A DNA stretch of 36,576 bases from Candidatus Competibacteraceae bacterium (GTDB taxonomy: Bacteria > Pseudomonadota > Gammaproteobacteria > Competibacterales > Competibacteraceae). The stretch lies in assembly GCA_003989075.1 (NCBI GenBank), contig RXIX01000022.1:1-36576 (forward strand), written 5' to 3'. Of this stretch, positions 16,700 through 25,803 are shown piece by piece (the first letter of the stretch is position 1; every line of letters starts with the position of its first letter). The translations under genes were made by a program, and so were the position numbers. The notes below the pieces were generated by a model, which saw only the letters and a program-made list of their open reading frames with translations, was not told where the DNA came from and did not search any database.

Positions 16700-17047
16700 C
16701 TACTTGGCGGGCGGGTTTGACAGGCTGTCCTGGACTAGCTTGTCAAAATCGGCCTTGAAGCGGGTGGTGAGGTCAGCCAGAGCCTTGGTATCGTCCATCA
16801 GCTTCTGGTGCAGGCTGGCGATGCTGTCCGACTGGCTGGACAGAAAGGTCTGCAGGCTGGTCGGATCGCTGATGTCGGCGGCGGCTTTCATCCGGCTGAT
16901 CGCCATGTCGATGTAGGACTGCAGGGCATTCATCTGAAAGTTGACCAGTGCCTCCAGGTTGGCAGCCGACAGCTTGTTGGCCTTGATGACCGGCGCCAGG
17001 AAAGCCTGGTACTGCGCGGACATCTGATTCAGGGTGTCTTGGGTCAT
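16700..17047 (-). CDS. phasin family protein (PHA granule associated)
   Basis: A 115-residue, mostly helical, amphipathic protein without a signal peptide: YQAFLAPVIKANKLSAANLEALVNFQMNALQSYIDMAISRMKAAADISDP resembles the phasin domain, in which a central helix pair coats polyhydroxyalkanoate granules. No DNA-binding tail is present, so it is a structural phasin rather than a PhaF-type regulator. The ATG has GAGGAG at ideal spacing, which suggests strong translation. It stands alone between terminator 16623-16649 and promoter 17099-17107, so it is probably a single-gene unit; no PHA synthase is in the window. Confidence 0.82.
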   Translation of the reverse strand: MTQDTLNQMSAQYQAFLAPVIKANKLSAANLEALVNFQMNALQSYIDMAISRMKAAADISDPTSLQTFLSSQSDSIASLHQKLMDDTKALADLTTRFKADFDKLVQDSLSNPPAK

Positions 17048-17098
17048 GGAGCGGCTCCTCGTGTGGCGGTAGCGGGATGATTGAAATAGAAAAACTAC

Positions 17099-17107
17099 AT
17101 TTTAGCA
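17099..17107 (-). promoter_or_regulatory. extended -10 promoter for the phasin gene
   Basis: On the minus strand TGCTAAAAT reads as an extended -10 (TGn plus TAAAAT, one base off consensus), about 55 nt before the phasin ATG, in a clearly AT-rich patch. No clear -35. Confidence 0.4.
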
Positions 17108-17235
17108 TACAGAATAGCCTGGGTTTTGCTGCAGTGCAATATCGGCGGGCCTGGTACGACGTGGTTGGCGTGGCTTGGCGAGTCCGGGGCATTGACGGAT
17201 AATGCGCGCCTTTGCAGAAACGGATGATTCTCCTC

Positions 17236-18138
17236 ATGTGGTTCAAGAACCTGTCGCTGTTTCGCTTGGCCGAGCCGCTACTCTGGACTGCCGAGAGCCT
17301 GGCGGCGCAGTTGGAGCCACGGGCGTTTCAACCCTGTCCGAGTTATCTGCCCCGGGCAGCCGGCTGGGTGCCGCCTCTCGGCCGCAAGTCCAGCGACTGG
17401 GTGCATGCAGTGGCTGGCTGCCTGCTGGTGTGTCTGCGCACCGAGGAAAAACTGTTGCCGGCTGCGGTGGTGAATCAGGTGGTTGCCGAACGCGCTGCGC
17501 TGCTGGAAGAACAGCGTCAGGTGCCGGTGCGGCGGCGCGAGCGTCAGGAGTTGCGCGAGCAGGTGGTGCAGGAACTGTTGCCGCGCGCCCTGAGCCGTAG
17601 CCGCAACAGCTATGCCTATCTTGATCGGGTGGAAGGCTGGCTGGTCATCGATAGTGCCAGTCCGCGCGGTGTCGAGGAGATGACCAGTGCCCTGCGCGAG
17701 GCGCTCGGGGAATTGCCGATCACGCCGCTGCGGGTGCAATGGCCGGTGGCTGCGGTGATGACCGCCTGGCTGGCGGCGGGCACGGTCGGCGAAGATTTCA
17801 GCCTGGGCGATAGCTGTGAGCTGCGCGAGAACGCGGAAGCGGGCGGGGTGGTGCGCTGTCGGGGTCAGGATCTGTGCGGCGACGAGATGCGCAGCCACCT
17901 GGAGGCCGGCAAGCAGGTTACCCGTCTGGGCCTGCGCTGGGGCGAGCGGGTGGCCCTGGTGCTGGATGAAGCGCTGGTGGTGCGGCGCCTGCAGTTTCTC
18001 GACGTGCTGCGTGAATCGCTGCGCGAGGTCGAGGCCGATTCTGCAGAGGCCGTTTTTGATGCCGAGTTTGCCTTGATGAGCGGCGAGCTGCGCCGATTGC
18101 TGCCGCGCCTGCTGACCCTGTTCGGCGGCATGGCCTGA
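17236..18138 (+). CDS. rdgC: recombination-associated protein RdgC
   Basis: A 300-residue protein recognised by MWFKNLSLFRL at the N-terminus, then CPSYLPRAAGWVPPLG, a K-rich LRTEEKLLPAAVVNQVVAER segment, RRERQELREQVVQELLPRALSRS, and YLDRVEGWLVIDSAS. RdgC forms a ring-shaped dimer on DNA and limits RecA activity. ATG 17236 is chosen over the in-frame ATG eight codons upstream because the family begins MWFKN; a clear ribosome site is lacking. The C-terminal part (about 250-300) keeps the family helices. Divergent from the phasin gene. Confidence 0.93.
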   Translation: MWFKNLSLFRLAEPLLWTAESLAAQLEPRAFQPCPSYLPRAAGWVPPLGRKSSDWVHAVAGCLLVCLRTEEKLLPAAVVNQVVAERAALLEEQRQVPVRRRERQELREQVVQELLPRALSRSRNSYAYLDRVEGWLVIDSASPRGVEEMTSALREALGELPITPLRVQWPVAAVMTAWLAAGTVGEDFSLGDSCELRENAEAGGVVRCRGQDLCGDEMRSHLEAGKQVTRLGLRWGERVALVLDEALVVRRLQFLDVLRESLREVEADSAEAVFDAEFALMSGELRRLLPRLLTLFGGMA

Positions 18139-18224
18139 ACCGCGGGCGCTGCCGCGATCGGATGGCCTGACGATTGGTCCGGCAACACTGAACAAGACGC
18201 ACGGACGTTTTAGGGGCAGTGGCG

Positions 18225-19277
18225 ATGACGATGTGGCAACTGACGGGCGTAATCGTGATAGTAGCCGTGGTGCTGATGGTCACCGTGGTCGGCTGGCTGA
18301 TCGTGCACCATACCCGCCAGCGCAAGCAACTGATCGAGGAACGGCTGGAGGCCGTACGGCGGCTGGCGGCGGAAAAGGCCGCAGCGGAAAAGGCAGCCGC
18401 TGAGCGGACCCTGGCCGAGCAGGCGCAGGCGACCCGAATTGCTGCCGAGCGCATGGCGGCGAAGCGGGCAGCGGTGGAAAAGGCAGCCGCTGAGAAGGCG
18501 CGCCTGGAACAGGCTGCGGTGGAGCAGGCTATTGCTGAGTGGGCAGTGGCTGAGCAGTCCGAGGCCGAGCGCGTACAATCGCAGCGCGCCGAGGTCGAGC
18601 GTCGCGAGGCCGAGGAGGTCGAGGCGCGGATGCGCGCCGTGGAAGACGCCATCACCGAGTGGGTCGAGGCCGAGCGCGATGGCAGCCGTCTGGCCGCTTC
18701 AGCGATGCCGGGCAAGCCGCCCAGAAAAACCTATACCCGCACTGAAGCGATTCATCAGCAGGTCCGTCTGACCGCCGAGCAGGTTGAGAAGGAAGTGCAG
18801 GAAATGGATTTTATCAAGAACCGCATCCAGGCCGGGGTCGATTTCCTGCCGATCGAGTTCCGGCAGACCATCGACGACTGGAAGGTCGGCAAGGTGTTTC
18901 GCCGCAGCACCTTCGACGATCTCAAGCTCAAGTTCCGCTATAAGGCCTATTCGCTCGAGGACGGCTATGAGCTGCTGTACATGTACAGCGAATGGCTGGC
19001 TCAGCAGCAACAGAAACTGCGGGTGTTCGTCCGGCTGATGGGCACTTCGGTGGAAAAGGGCGAAACCATTCAGGCCGCCATCGAGCGCGCGGAAAAGAAC
19101 GAGCGCGACAAGTATCTGGAAATGGATGTCGATGTGATTTTTACCCTGCGCGACATCCGCGGCATCCTGGAAAAGCTGATCAGCATGGAAAACATCCTCA
19201 AGGAGCTGGAGGATGTCTGCCGGCGCCGTTCCGAGCAGATCATCGCCCCGTCCTGGGAAGCCAAGGGCTCGCTATAG
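18225..19277 (+). CDS. unrecognised membrane protein with long Ala/Glu coiled coil
   Basis: A 350-residue protein I do not recognise. One membrane helix (about residues 5-27, WQLTGVIVIVAVVLMVTVVGWLI) is followed by basic HHTRQRK, so the bulk is probably cytoplasmic. Residues about 32-150 are an Ala/Glu/Arg-rich coiled coil of TolA-like composition containing a 19-bp exact repeat at 18386-18404 and 18476-18494. After a Pro/Arg linker, residues about 165-350 form a non-repetitive mainly helical domain with FIKNRIQAGVDFLPIEFRQ and LRDIRGILEKLISMENILKELEDVC. The ATG at 18225 has AGGGG 8 nt upstream. It may scaffold something at the membrane, but no function is assigned. Same strand as rdgC, 86 nt apart; converges with livF. 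Confidence 0.8.
   Translation: MTMWQLTGVIVIVAVVLMVTVVGWLIVHHTRQRKQLIEERLEAVRRLAAEKAAAEKAAAERTLAEQAQATRIAAERMAAKRAAVEKAAAEKARLEQAAVEQAIAEWAVAEQSEAERVQSQRAEVERREAEEVEARMRAVEDAITEWVEAERDGSRLAASAMPGKPPRKTYTRTEAIHQQVRLTAEQVEKEVQEMDFIKNRIQAGVDFLPIEFRQTIDDWKVGKVFRRSTFDDLKLKFRYKAYSLEDGYELLYMYSEWLAQQQQKLRVFVRLMGTSVEKGETIQAAIERAEKNERDKYLEMDVDVIFTLRDIRGILEKLISMENILKELEDVCRRRSEQIIAPSWEAKGSL
18386..18494 (+). repeat. two 19-bp direct repeats inside the coiled-coil gene
   Basis: GGAAAAGGCAGCCGCTGAG occurs at 18386-18404 and again at 18476-18494, 90 bp (30 codons) apart and in frame. It encodes EKAAAE-type coiled-coil units, so the coil probably grew or varies by slippage or recombination. Confidence 0.85.
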
Positions 19278-19302
19278 GCCGAAGGCTCGTCGGGGGGCAA
19301 GC

Positions 19303-20020
19303 TCAGGCGCGTATCCCCAGGTAAGCCTGGCGCACCTCGGGATTGGCCAGCAGTTCCTCGCCGCTACCTGACAGGCGGATAGCGCCATTCACCAGGACAT
19401 AGCCGCGTTGCGCCAGCTTCAGCGCCTGGCGGGCGTTCTGCTCGACCAGGAAGATGGTGGTGCCGGTGGCGCGGATCTCGCCGAGAATGGCGAAAATGCG
19501 CTGCGTCACCAGCGGCGCCAGACCCAGGCTGGGTTCATCGAGCAACAGCAGTTGCGGGCGACTCATCAATGCTCGGCCAATAGCCAGCATCTGCTGTTCG
19601 CCGCCGGACAGCGTACCGGCACGCTGATCGCGCCGCTCCTTCAGGCGCGGAAACAGCTCGAACACCTTGATCAGATCGGTATCGATGTGCTGCATGCCCA
19701 GAGGCGTCGCCCCCATCAGCAGGTTTTCCTCAACGCGCATCGCCGGAAAAATGCGCCGGCCCTCGGGCGCCTGGGCAATGCCGAGCTTGGCGATGGCGTG
19801 AGTAGGCAGGCCGGTGATGTCGCGCCCAAGGTAGCGAATGTGGCCAGCCGAGGGGCGTGGATCGCCGAAAATACTCATCAGCAGCGTTGATTTGCCAGCA
19901 CCATTAGCGCCAATCAGGGTCACGATCTCGCCGCGCTCGACCCGCAGCGATACCCCGCGCAGCGCCTGGATGGCGCCATAGCGGGCATCGAGCTGCTGAA
20001 TATCCAGCAAGGGTTCCTGT

Positions 20021-20028
<8 letters not shown>
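19303..20028 (-). CDS. livF: branched-chain amino acid ABC transporter ATP-binding protein
   Basis: A 241-residue ATPase of the LivF type: Walker A GANGAGKST, signature LSGGEQQMLAIGRAL, Walker B LLLLDEPSLGLAP and switch His region FLVEQNARQALKLA. The C-terminal GSGEELLANPEVRQAYLG is typical of LivF. It couples ATP hydrolysis to import through LivHM. Its start overlaps the livG stop by 8 nt (ATGCCTGA), giving translational coupling; it is the last gene of the liv operon. Confidence 0.94.
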
Positions 20029-20911
<883 letters not shown>

Positions 20912-22210
20912 TCAGAGACCCTCCACATCAAAAGCGCGGCGCCGTGGCTGAATCAGGCCGCGTGGTCGCCAGATCATCATCAGCACCATCAGCACGCCAA
21001 AGGCGAACACCCGATAATCGGCAAAGGCCCGCAGCACCTCGGGGAGGATGGTCAGCACCAGTGCCGCTAGGATGACGCCGCTGGTCGAGCCCAGTCCGCC
21101 CAGCACGACGATGGCCAGGATCAGTGCCGATTCAAAAAAGTTGAACGAGGCCGGGTTGATAAAGCCCTGATAGGTGGCAAAGAACACCCCAGCGATGCCG
21201 CCGACCATCGCGCCCATCATGAACGCCGACAGCTTGACCAGCACGTGGTTGATGCCCAGCGCCCGGCAGGCGATTTCGTCTTCGCGCAGCGCCTCCCAGG
21301 CCCGCCCGACCGGCATGTTGCGCAGGCGGTTGACCACCAGCGCCATCAGGCAGACCACCAGGAACAGCACCAGATAAATGAAAATGAAGCGGTGCAGCGG
21401 GTTGTAGGCGAGCTGGAAATATTCGTGGAAAGGCAGGCCGCCCTCGCGGGCGCTGCGGCTGAATTCCAGGCCGAACAGTTGCGGTGCCGGTGCGGCGATA
21501 CCGTTGGGGCCGCCGGTGAGGGATAGCCAGTTGTTCAGCACCAGGCGGATGATTTCACCGAAACCGAGGGTGACGATCGCCAGATAGTCGCCATGCATAC
21601 GCAGCACCGGGAAGCCGAGCAGCGCTCCGAACAGCGCTGCCAGCAGCGCCGCCAGCGGCAGCGCGGTCCAGAAGCCGATATCCAGATACTGTGCACCCAG
21701 CGCCAGCCCATAGGCGCCTACTGCGTAGAAGGCAACGTAGCCCAGATCAAGCAGTCCGGCCAGACCGACCACGATGTTCAGGCCCAGGCCGAGCAGCACA
21801 TAGATCATGGCCTGGATCAGCACCGTCAGCGCGTACTTGTTGGCCAGAAAAGGCAGGGCCAGGCCGGCGATGAACAGCAGCAGCAGCCAGCCATGGTGCT
21901 GCCGATCGCTGTCGCTCTGCACCAGGATCGCGGTTTTGCCCCGGTGGGCGCTGAAGCGCTCCAGCCAGAAGCGGCCGCTGGGGGTATGCAGCGCCAGGGT
22001 GAACAGGAAGCGGCCAAGCGCAACCAGCGCGGCGATCAACAGCGGGCGTTGCAATTCGTTTTTAATCTGGTAGCCGTCCAGTACCAGACCGACGATCGGG
22101 CCGAGCAGCAGCAGGGCCAGCACGAAACTGGCGGCGGCTTCCAGCACAGCTTGGCGCAGCACTGCGGTCGGGCCAGCGGCAGAAGTCAGTGGGGTCGGAG
22201 TCAAGGACAT
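20912..22210 (-). CDS. livM: branched-chain amino acid ABC transporter permease
   Basis: A 432-residue membrane permease. The first 120 or so residues are the extra N-terminal LivM region with two hydrophobic segments (FVLALLLLGPIVGLVLDGY; LIAALVALGRFLFTLAL). Then come the core permease helices starting ALPFLANKYALTVLIQAMIYVLLGLGLNIVVGLAGLLDLGYVAFYAVGAY, the ABC-interaction loop EDEIACRALGINHVLVKLSAFMMGAMVGGIAG, and the last helix pair with VVLGGLGSTSGVILAA. It forms the channel with LivH. It lies 3 nt after the livH stop. Confidence 0.95.
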   Translation of the reverse strand: MSLTPTPLTSAAGPTAVLRQAVLEAAASFVLALLLLGPIVGLVLDGYQIKNELQRPLLIAALVALGRFLFTLALHTPSGRFWLERFSAHRGKTAILVQSDSDRQHHGWLLLLFIAGLALPFLANKYALTVLIQAMIYVLLGLGLNIVVGLAGLLDLGYVAFYAVGAYGLALGAQYLDIGFWTALPLAALLAALFGALLGFPVLRMHGDYLAIVTLGFGEIIRLVLNNWLSLTGGPNGIAAPAPQLFGLEFSRSAREGGLPFHEYFQLAYNPLHRFIFIYLVLFLVVCLMALVVNRLRNMPVGRAWEALREDEIACRALGINHVLVKLSAFMMGAMVGGIAGVFFATYQGFINPASFNFFESALILAIVVLGGLGSTSGVILAALVLTILPEVLRAFADYRVFAFGVLMVLMMIWRPRGLIQPRRRAFDVEGL

Positions 22211-22213
22211 GGC

Positions 22214-23131
22214 TTACACCTTCTCCACTTCCGGTTTGCCGAGCAGGCCGGTAGGGCGAAAGATCAGCACCAGCACCAGCAGTGAAAAGGCGAACACATC
22301 CTTGTAATCGGTGTTGACCATGCCGGAGAACAGCGCCTCGCTCAGGCCCAGAATCAGCCCGCCCAGCATCGCGCCCGGCAGCGAGCCGATGCCGCCGAGC
22401 ACCGCCGCCGTGAAAGCTTTGATGCCGGTGACGAAGCCGATATAGAAATCGAAGGAACCGTAATTCAGGGTCACCAGCACGCCGGCGATAGCCGCCATGG
22501 CCGCGCCGATCACAAACACCGTGGAAATGATGCGATCGGTGTCGATGCCCAGGATCGCTGCCATGCGCCGGTCCTGCTGGGTGGCGCGGCATTGCCGGCC
22601 CAGCGTGGTGCGCCCGATCAGCCAGTGCAGCAGCGCCATGCTGGCCAGCGAGACCACCACGATCATCACCTGCACCAGGGTGATCTGCACGAAGGTTTCC
22701 TCATCACCAAAGCGCAGCGTGGCCGGGATCAGGCTCGGTACGCCCTGGGTGCGTGCGCCCTGGCTGAGCTGGACGCCGTTTTGCAGCACCAGCGACATGC
22801 CAATCGCCGAGATCAGCGGTGCCAGCCGGTTGGATCCGCGCAATGGCCGGTAGGCGATGCGTTCGATGGTCCAGCCATAGGCGGCGGTGATCAGCATGGC
22901 GGCAACCAGCGTAGCCAGCAGCGCGAACGGCAGCGAGTCGATTCCGCAGGAAAACAGCACCGCCAGGCAGATCGCGGTCAGGTAGGCCGATACCATGTAA
23001 ACGTCGCCGTGGGCGAAATTGATCATGCCGATGATGCCGTAGACCATGGTGTAGCCAATGGCGATCAGGCCGTATATCGAGCCGAGTGTCAGGCCGTTGA
23101 CCAGTTGTTGGGCAAGGATATGCCAGTCCAT
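22214..23131 (-). CDS. livH: branched-chain amino acid ABC transporter permease
   Basis: A 305-residue permease with QQLVNGLTLGSIYGLIAIGYTMVYGIIGMINFAHGDVYM at the N-terminus, the EAA-like cytoplasmic loop CRATQQDRRMAAILGIDTDRIISTVFVIGAAMAAIAGVL, and AVLGGIGSLPGAMLGGLILGLSE. Length is as in E. coli LivH. It follows livK by 76 nt that contain a hairpin. Confidence 0.95.
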   Translation of the reverse strand: MDWHILAQQLVNGLTLGSIYGLIAIGYTMVYGIIGMINFAHGDVYMVSAYLTAICLAVLFSCGIDSLPFALLATLVAAMLITAAYGWTIERIAYRPLRGSNRLAPLISAIGMSLVLQNGVQLSQGARTQGVPSLIPATLRFGDEETFVQITLVQVMIVVVSLASMALLHWLIGRTTLGRQCRATQQDRRMAAILGIDTDRIISTVFVIGAAMAAIAGVLVTLNYGSFDFYIGFVTGIKAFTAAVLGGIGSLPGAMLGGLILGLSEALFSGMVNTDYKDVFAFSLLVLVLIFRPTGLLGKPEVEKV

Positions 23132-23166
23132 GCGCTGCGGTCCGCCAGGTGGGGGTTTGCGGAAAC

Positions 23167-23194
23167 GCGCCTTCCACAGTGCTGGGGAAGGCGC
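23167..23194 (-). terminator. intercistronic hairpin between livK and livH
   Basis: GCGCCTTCC (23167-23175) pairs exactly with GGAAGGCGC (23186-23194). Placed just after the livK stop, it may partly end transcription or protect the livK mRNA end, so that binding protein exceeds membrane parts. No T-tract. Confidence 0.5.
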
Positions 23195-23207
23195 AGTAGC
23201 GAGTGGC

Positions 23208-24425
23208 TTACTTCTGCGCCATTTCGCGGTAGGTGCCGTCCGGACTCCAGACGAACAGCGAGAAGCTGGTGTCCTTCAGATCACCCTTGGCATCCCAGCT
23301 CTTCGGACCGAGCACGGTGGGTACGGTATGCGCCTTGAGCCAGGCCGCCAGTTTGGCGCCGTCGCTGGTCTTGGCACCCTTCATGCCATCGGCGAGCGCC
23401 TGCAGAGAGGCATAGGCATAGAGGGTAAAGCCGGCCGGATCGAAACCGGCGGCCTGCATCTTCTTGACCACGGCCTGACTGCTGGCGATGTTGCGCGCTT
23501 CGCGCACCGAGGTCATGTAGGCACCGTTGACGAATTGCGGGCCACCAGCGGCGGTAACGATGGCCGGATCCAGACTGCCATCACCGGACAGGAAGGCAGC
23601 CTTCACGCCTTGTTCGCGCAACTGCCGCAGCAGCGGGCCGGCTTCGTTGTACAGGCCGCCGAAGTAGACCGCATCGGCACCGCTGGCCTTGATCTTGGTG
23701 ACCAGGGCGTTGAAATCCTTCTCGCCACGGGTCAGTCCTTCGTACAGCACCACGCGGTTGTCAGCCTTTAGTTCCTTCAGGCGGGTGCGCATGGCGTCGG
23801 CGATGCCCTGGCCGTAGGTATCCTTGTCGTGGATGACGGCGATCTTCTTGGCCTTCAGTTCCTTGACGATGAAGTCAGCGGCCAGCGGTCCCTGCTGGTC
23901 ATCGCGGCCGCACATGCGAAACACGGTCGGCAGGTTGCGCTCGGTGACCTTGGGGTTGGTGGAACCGGGGGTGATCACCACGATATTGGCATCGGCATAG
24001 ACTTCCGAGGCCGGAATGGTCGATGACGAGCAGAAGTGGCCGATCACCGCAGCAACCTTGTCCTGATCGATCAGGCGGTTGGCGACCGCTACGGCCTGCT
24101 TGGGTTCGCAGGCGTCATCGCCCTTGACCAGTTCAATCTTCTTGCCGTCGATGCCGCCGGCGGCGTTGATGTCATCAGCCGCCTGGCTGGCACCGCGCCA
24201 GAACTGCTCGCCGAATGCGGCATTGCCGCCGGTCATCGGCCCGGCCAAAGGGATAATCAATAAGTCGCGGAATAAGATAGCGCCGAATGCGGCATTGCCG
24301 CCGGTCATCGGCCCGGCCACGCCGATCTTGATGGTCTCGGCGGCACTGGCCAGGCCACCGCTCAGGCTCAGGCCGGCAGCCAGGGCTACGCTCAGCAGGC
24401 CGCGGGTAAAGGAGAAAGTAGACAT
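23208..24425 (-). CDS. livK: branched-chain amino acid ABC transporter substrate-binding protein, with internal insertion
   Basis: A 405-residue periplasmic binding protein (Leu/Ile/Val-binding family). The signal peptide is about residues 1-28 (LAAGLSLSGGLASA then AETIKIGV). The body carries AADDINAAGGIDGKKIELVKGDD, GHFCSSSTIPASEVY, VFRMCGRDDQQGPLAADFI and YGQGIADAM. After IKIGVAGPMTGGNAAFG one expects EQFWRGA directly; instead 24 residues (AILFRDLLIIPL plus a second AGPMTGGNAAFG) intervene. At DNA level these are two perfect 39-bp repeats around a 33-bp AT-rich core. The insertion falls in the first ligand-binding loop and may impair or change binding. The start at 24425 has GAGGAG at good spacing. 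First gene of the liv operon. Confidence 0.93.
   Translation of the reverse strand: MSTFSFTRGLLSVALAAGLSLSGGLASAAETIKIGVAGPMTGGNAAFGAILFRDLLIIPLAGPMTGGNAAFGEQFWRGASQAADDINAAGGIDGKKIELVKGDDACEPKQAVAVANRLIDQDKVAAVIGHFCSSSTIPASEVYADANIVVITPGSTNPKVTERNLPTVFRMCGRDDQQGPLAADFIVKELKAKKIAVIHDKDTYGQGIADAMRTRLKELKADNRVVLYEGLTRGEKDFNALVTKIKASGADAVYFGGLYNEAGPLLRQLREQGVKAAFLSGDGSLDPAIVTAAGGPQFVNGAYMTSVREARNIASSQAVVKKMQAAGFDPAGFTLYAYASLQALADGMKGAKTSDGAKLAAWLKAHTVPTVLGPKSWDAKGDLKDTSFSLFVWSPDGTYREMAQK
24209..24319. repeat. two perfect 39-bp direct repeats flanking a 33-bp AT-rich insert, inside livK
   Basis: Copy 1 is 24209-24247 and copy 2 is 24281-24319, identical over 39 bp with a 72-bp period. Bases just outside (24208/24280 and 24248/24320) differ, fixing the ends. 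The 33-bp core 24248-24280 is AT-rich compared with its surroundings and contains AATAAG twice. The net effect is a 72-bp in-frame insertion. Confidence 0.95.
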
Positions 24426-24623
24426 TTTGGACGCTCCTCGGAGTATTGAACGACAACAAGCCAGTGGCAGCGTGCTGAGTGCGCACGCTGCGCGGGATCG
24501 CTTCGGGGATGGCCAGCGCGGAGGGGGGCCGATGTGTCGGCTTTTTAGTGATTGGCCGTGGACATTGCCCGATTTTGCCGATTTTTGCAAAGGGTGTACC
24601 GCGCGGGCAGCTACGAACGATCG

Positions 24624-24652
24624 CTGACCGGCCCATGCAGCAGGCCGGTCAG
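24624..24652 (-). terminator. hairpin downstream of the nudJ-like gene
   Basis: CTGACCGGCC (24624-24633) pairs perfectly with GGCCGGTCAG (24643-24652), with a 9-nt loop. It lies 62 nt past the Nudix stop and about 200 nt before livK, so it separates the two units. No T-tract. The remaining 24426-24713 shows a tandem CCGATTTT pair (about 24569-24586) upstream of livK and nothing else I can name. Confidence 0.5.
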
Positions 24653-24713
24653 GCAACTGTAGTTGAAGGCAGCGCGGTGTGCGCCAGGGAATGTGGTCGG
24701 GCGCGGTCGCGCC

Positions 24714-25157
24714 TTACAGGTAGGTGAACAACGCCAGCGGATAACGCAGGCCGGCGAGGTAGTCGTCGATGCAGCGCAGCACCATCGGGCTGCGCAGCTT
24801 TGGGCCAAGCGCGGCGATCTCATCACGCGTCAGCCACAGGGCCCGCTGGATGCCGTGATCAAGCGGCTGATCAGGGTGATGGTGCAGGGCGGTGCCGGCA
24901 AAACAGGTGCGCACGAAGGTATGGCCCTTGGGATGGGTCCAGTAATACACGCCGACGATGGCATCGACCCGCACTTCCCAGGCGGTTTCCTCCAGCGTTT
25001 CGCGAATCGCCGCCGCCGCCAGTGTTTCATGTTCATCCAGATGACCGGCGGGCTGGTTATAGACCAGTTCCTCGCCATCGGCGTATTCCTCGACGAGCAG
25101 GAAACGGCCATCGCGCTCGATGAGAGTGGCGACAGTCAAACGGGGTAACCAGTCCAT
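24714..25157 (-). CDS. nudJ: NudJ-like Nudix hydrolase
   Basis: A 147-residue Nudix protein most like NudJ (a phosphatase acting on thiamine precursor and nucleoside phosphates): VATLIERDGRFLLVEEYADGEELVYNQPAGHLDEHETL, and the family C-terminus LRSPMVLRCIDDYLAGLRYPLALF. The Nudix box is GHLDEHETLAAAAIRETLEETAW: the metal-binding RE..EE residues are kept, but the consensus Gly before the last aliphatic is Ala, and the flanking aliphatic positions are Thr and Trp. The ATG at 25157 has GAGGAA 6 nt upstream. It lies 10 nt after the DUF3365 gene, so the two are co-transcribed. Confidence 0.85.
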   Translation of the reverse strand: MDWLPRLTVATLIERDGRFLLVEEYADGEELVYNQPAGHLDEHETLAAAAIRETLEETAWEVRVDAIVGVYYWTHPKGHTFVRTCFAGTALHHHPDQPLDHGIQRALWLTRDEIAALGPKLRSPMVLRCIDDYLAGLRYPLALFTYL

Positions 25158-25167
25158 GCGGGTTTCC

Positions 25168-25761
25168 TCAGGGCAGCGGTTTCGCGAGAGTGAAGGCACC
25201 GCGCAGATCGCCTTCCTTAAAACCGCGGGCAGTGTCCTTGGGGTAGAGCGCCGTCAGCTTGGCCTCAACATCGGGCGGAATGCTGGTGCCGTGGCAGCTC
25301 AGGCACATCGTGCCGGTCGGGATGGCCTTCATATAGCGGAAGGTCTTCTGGCCCTGGTCATCGGTCACTACGGCGGAGAATTCCAGGGTATCGACGGTTT
25401 CGCCCTGGGTCTTGCGGGCCTCGAACTGCTTGAGTACTGCCAGTTCCCAGGTATCCGGGGCATTTTCAGGATTGCGCACCTTCAGGCTGGTGCGACCGAC
25501 CATCATGTTCAACTGGGTGGACAGGTCCGTGGCGATCTGGCCAGCCTTGTCGTGGCAGACCGCGATGCCTTCGACCGGGCCACCATTCTTGATGGCTGTC
25601 TGCAGCGCGTCCTTGAGGGTGGTGCTGAACTGCTGTACCGCAGCGCGGCTTGCCTTGATCTCAGCGGACAGGCCGGGTGGTACCTCGGGCACGGGGGGCT
25701 GGGCCAGGGTCGTGCCGCCGATCAGGATGGCGCCAAGAGCGAGGAACGGGGCATAGCGCAT
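25168..25761 (-). CDS. periplasmic DUF3365 (Tll0287-like) haem protein
   Basis: A 197-residue protein with a signal peptide (about 1-20, LALGAILIGGTTLA) and a DUF3365 domain. One haem c motif CLSCH (residues 153-157) is near the C-terminus, followed by ALYPKDTARGFKEGDLRGAFTL, the family end. An upstream Cys-His (AVCHDKAGQIA, Cys69) matches the place of a possible distal haem ligand in the family. It probably senses redox or small ligands, or carries electrons in the periplasm; the role is inferred. The ATG has AGGAG at ideal spacing. It leads a two-gene unit with the Nudix gene. Confidence 0.85.
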   Translation of the reverse strand: MRYAPFLALGAILIGGTTLAQPPVPEVPPGLSAEIKASRAAVQQFSTTLKDALQTAIKNGGPVEGIAVCHDKAGQIATDLSTQLNMMVGRTSLKVRNPENAPDTWELAVLKQFEARKTQGETVDTLEFSAVVTDDQGQKTFRYMKAIPTGTMCLSCHGTSIPPDVEAKLTALYPKDTARGFKEGDLRGAFTLAKPLP

Positions 25762-25803
25762 GCGGATTCTCCTGTTGGGATTATGGTTGGATGTTAATTA
25801 AGC

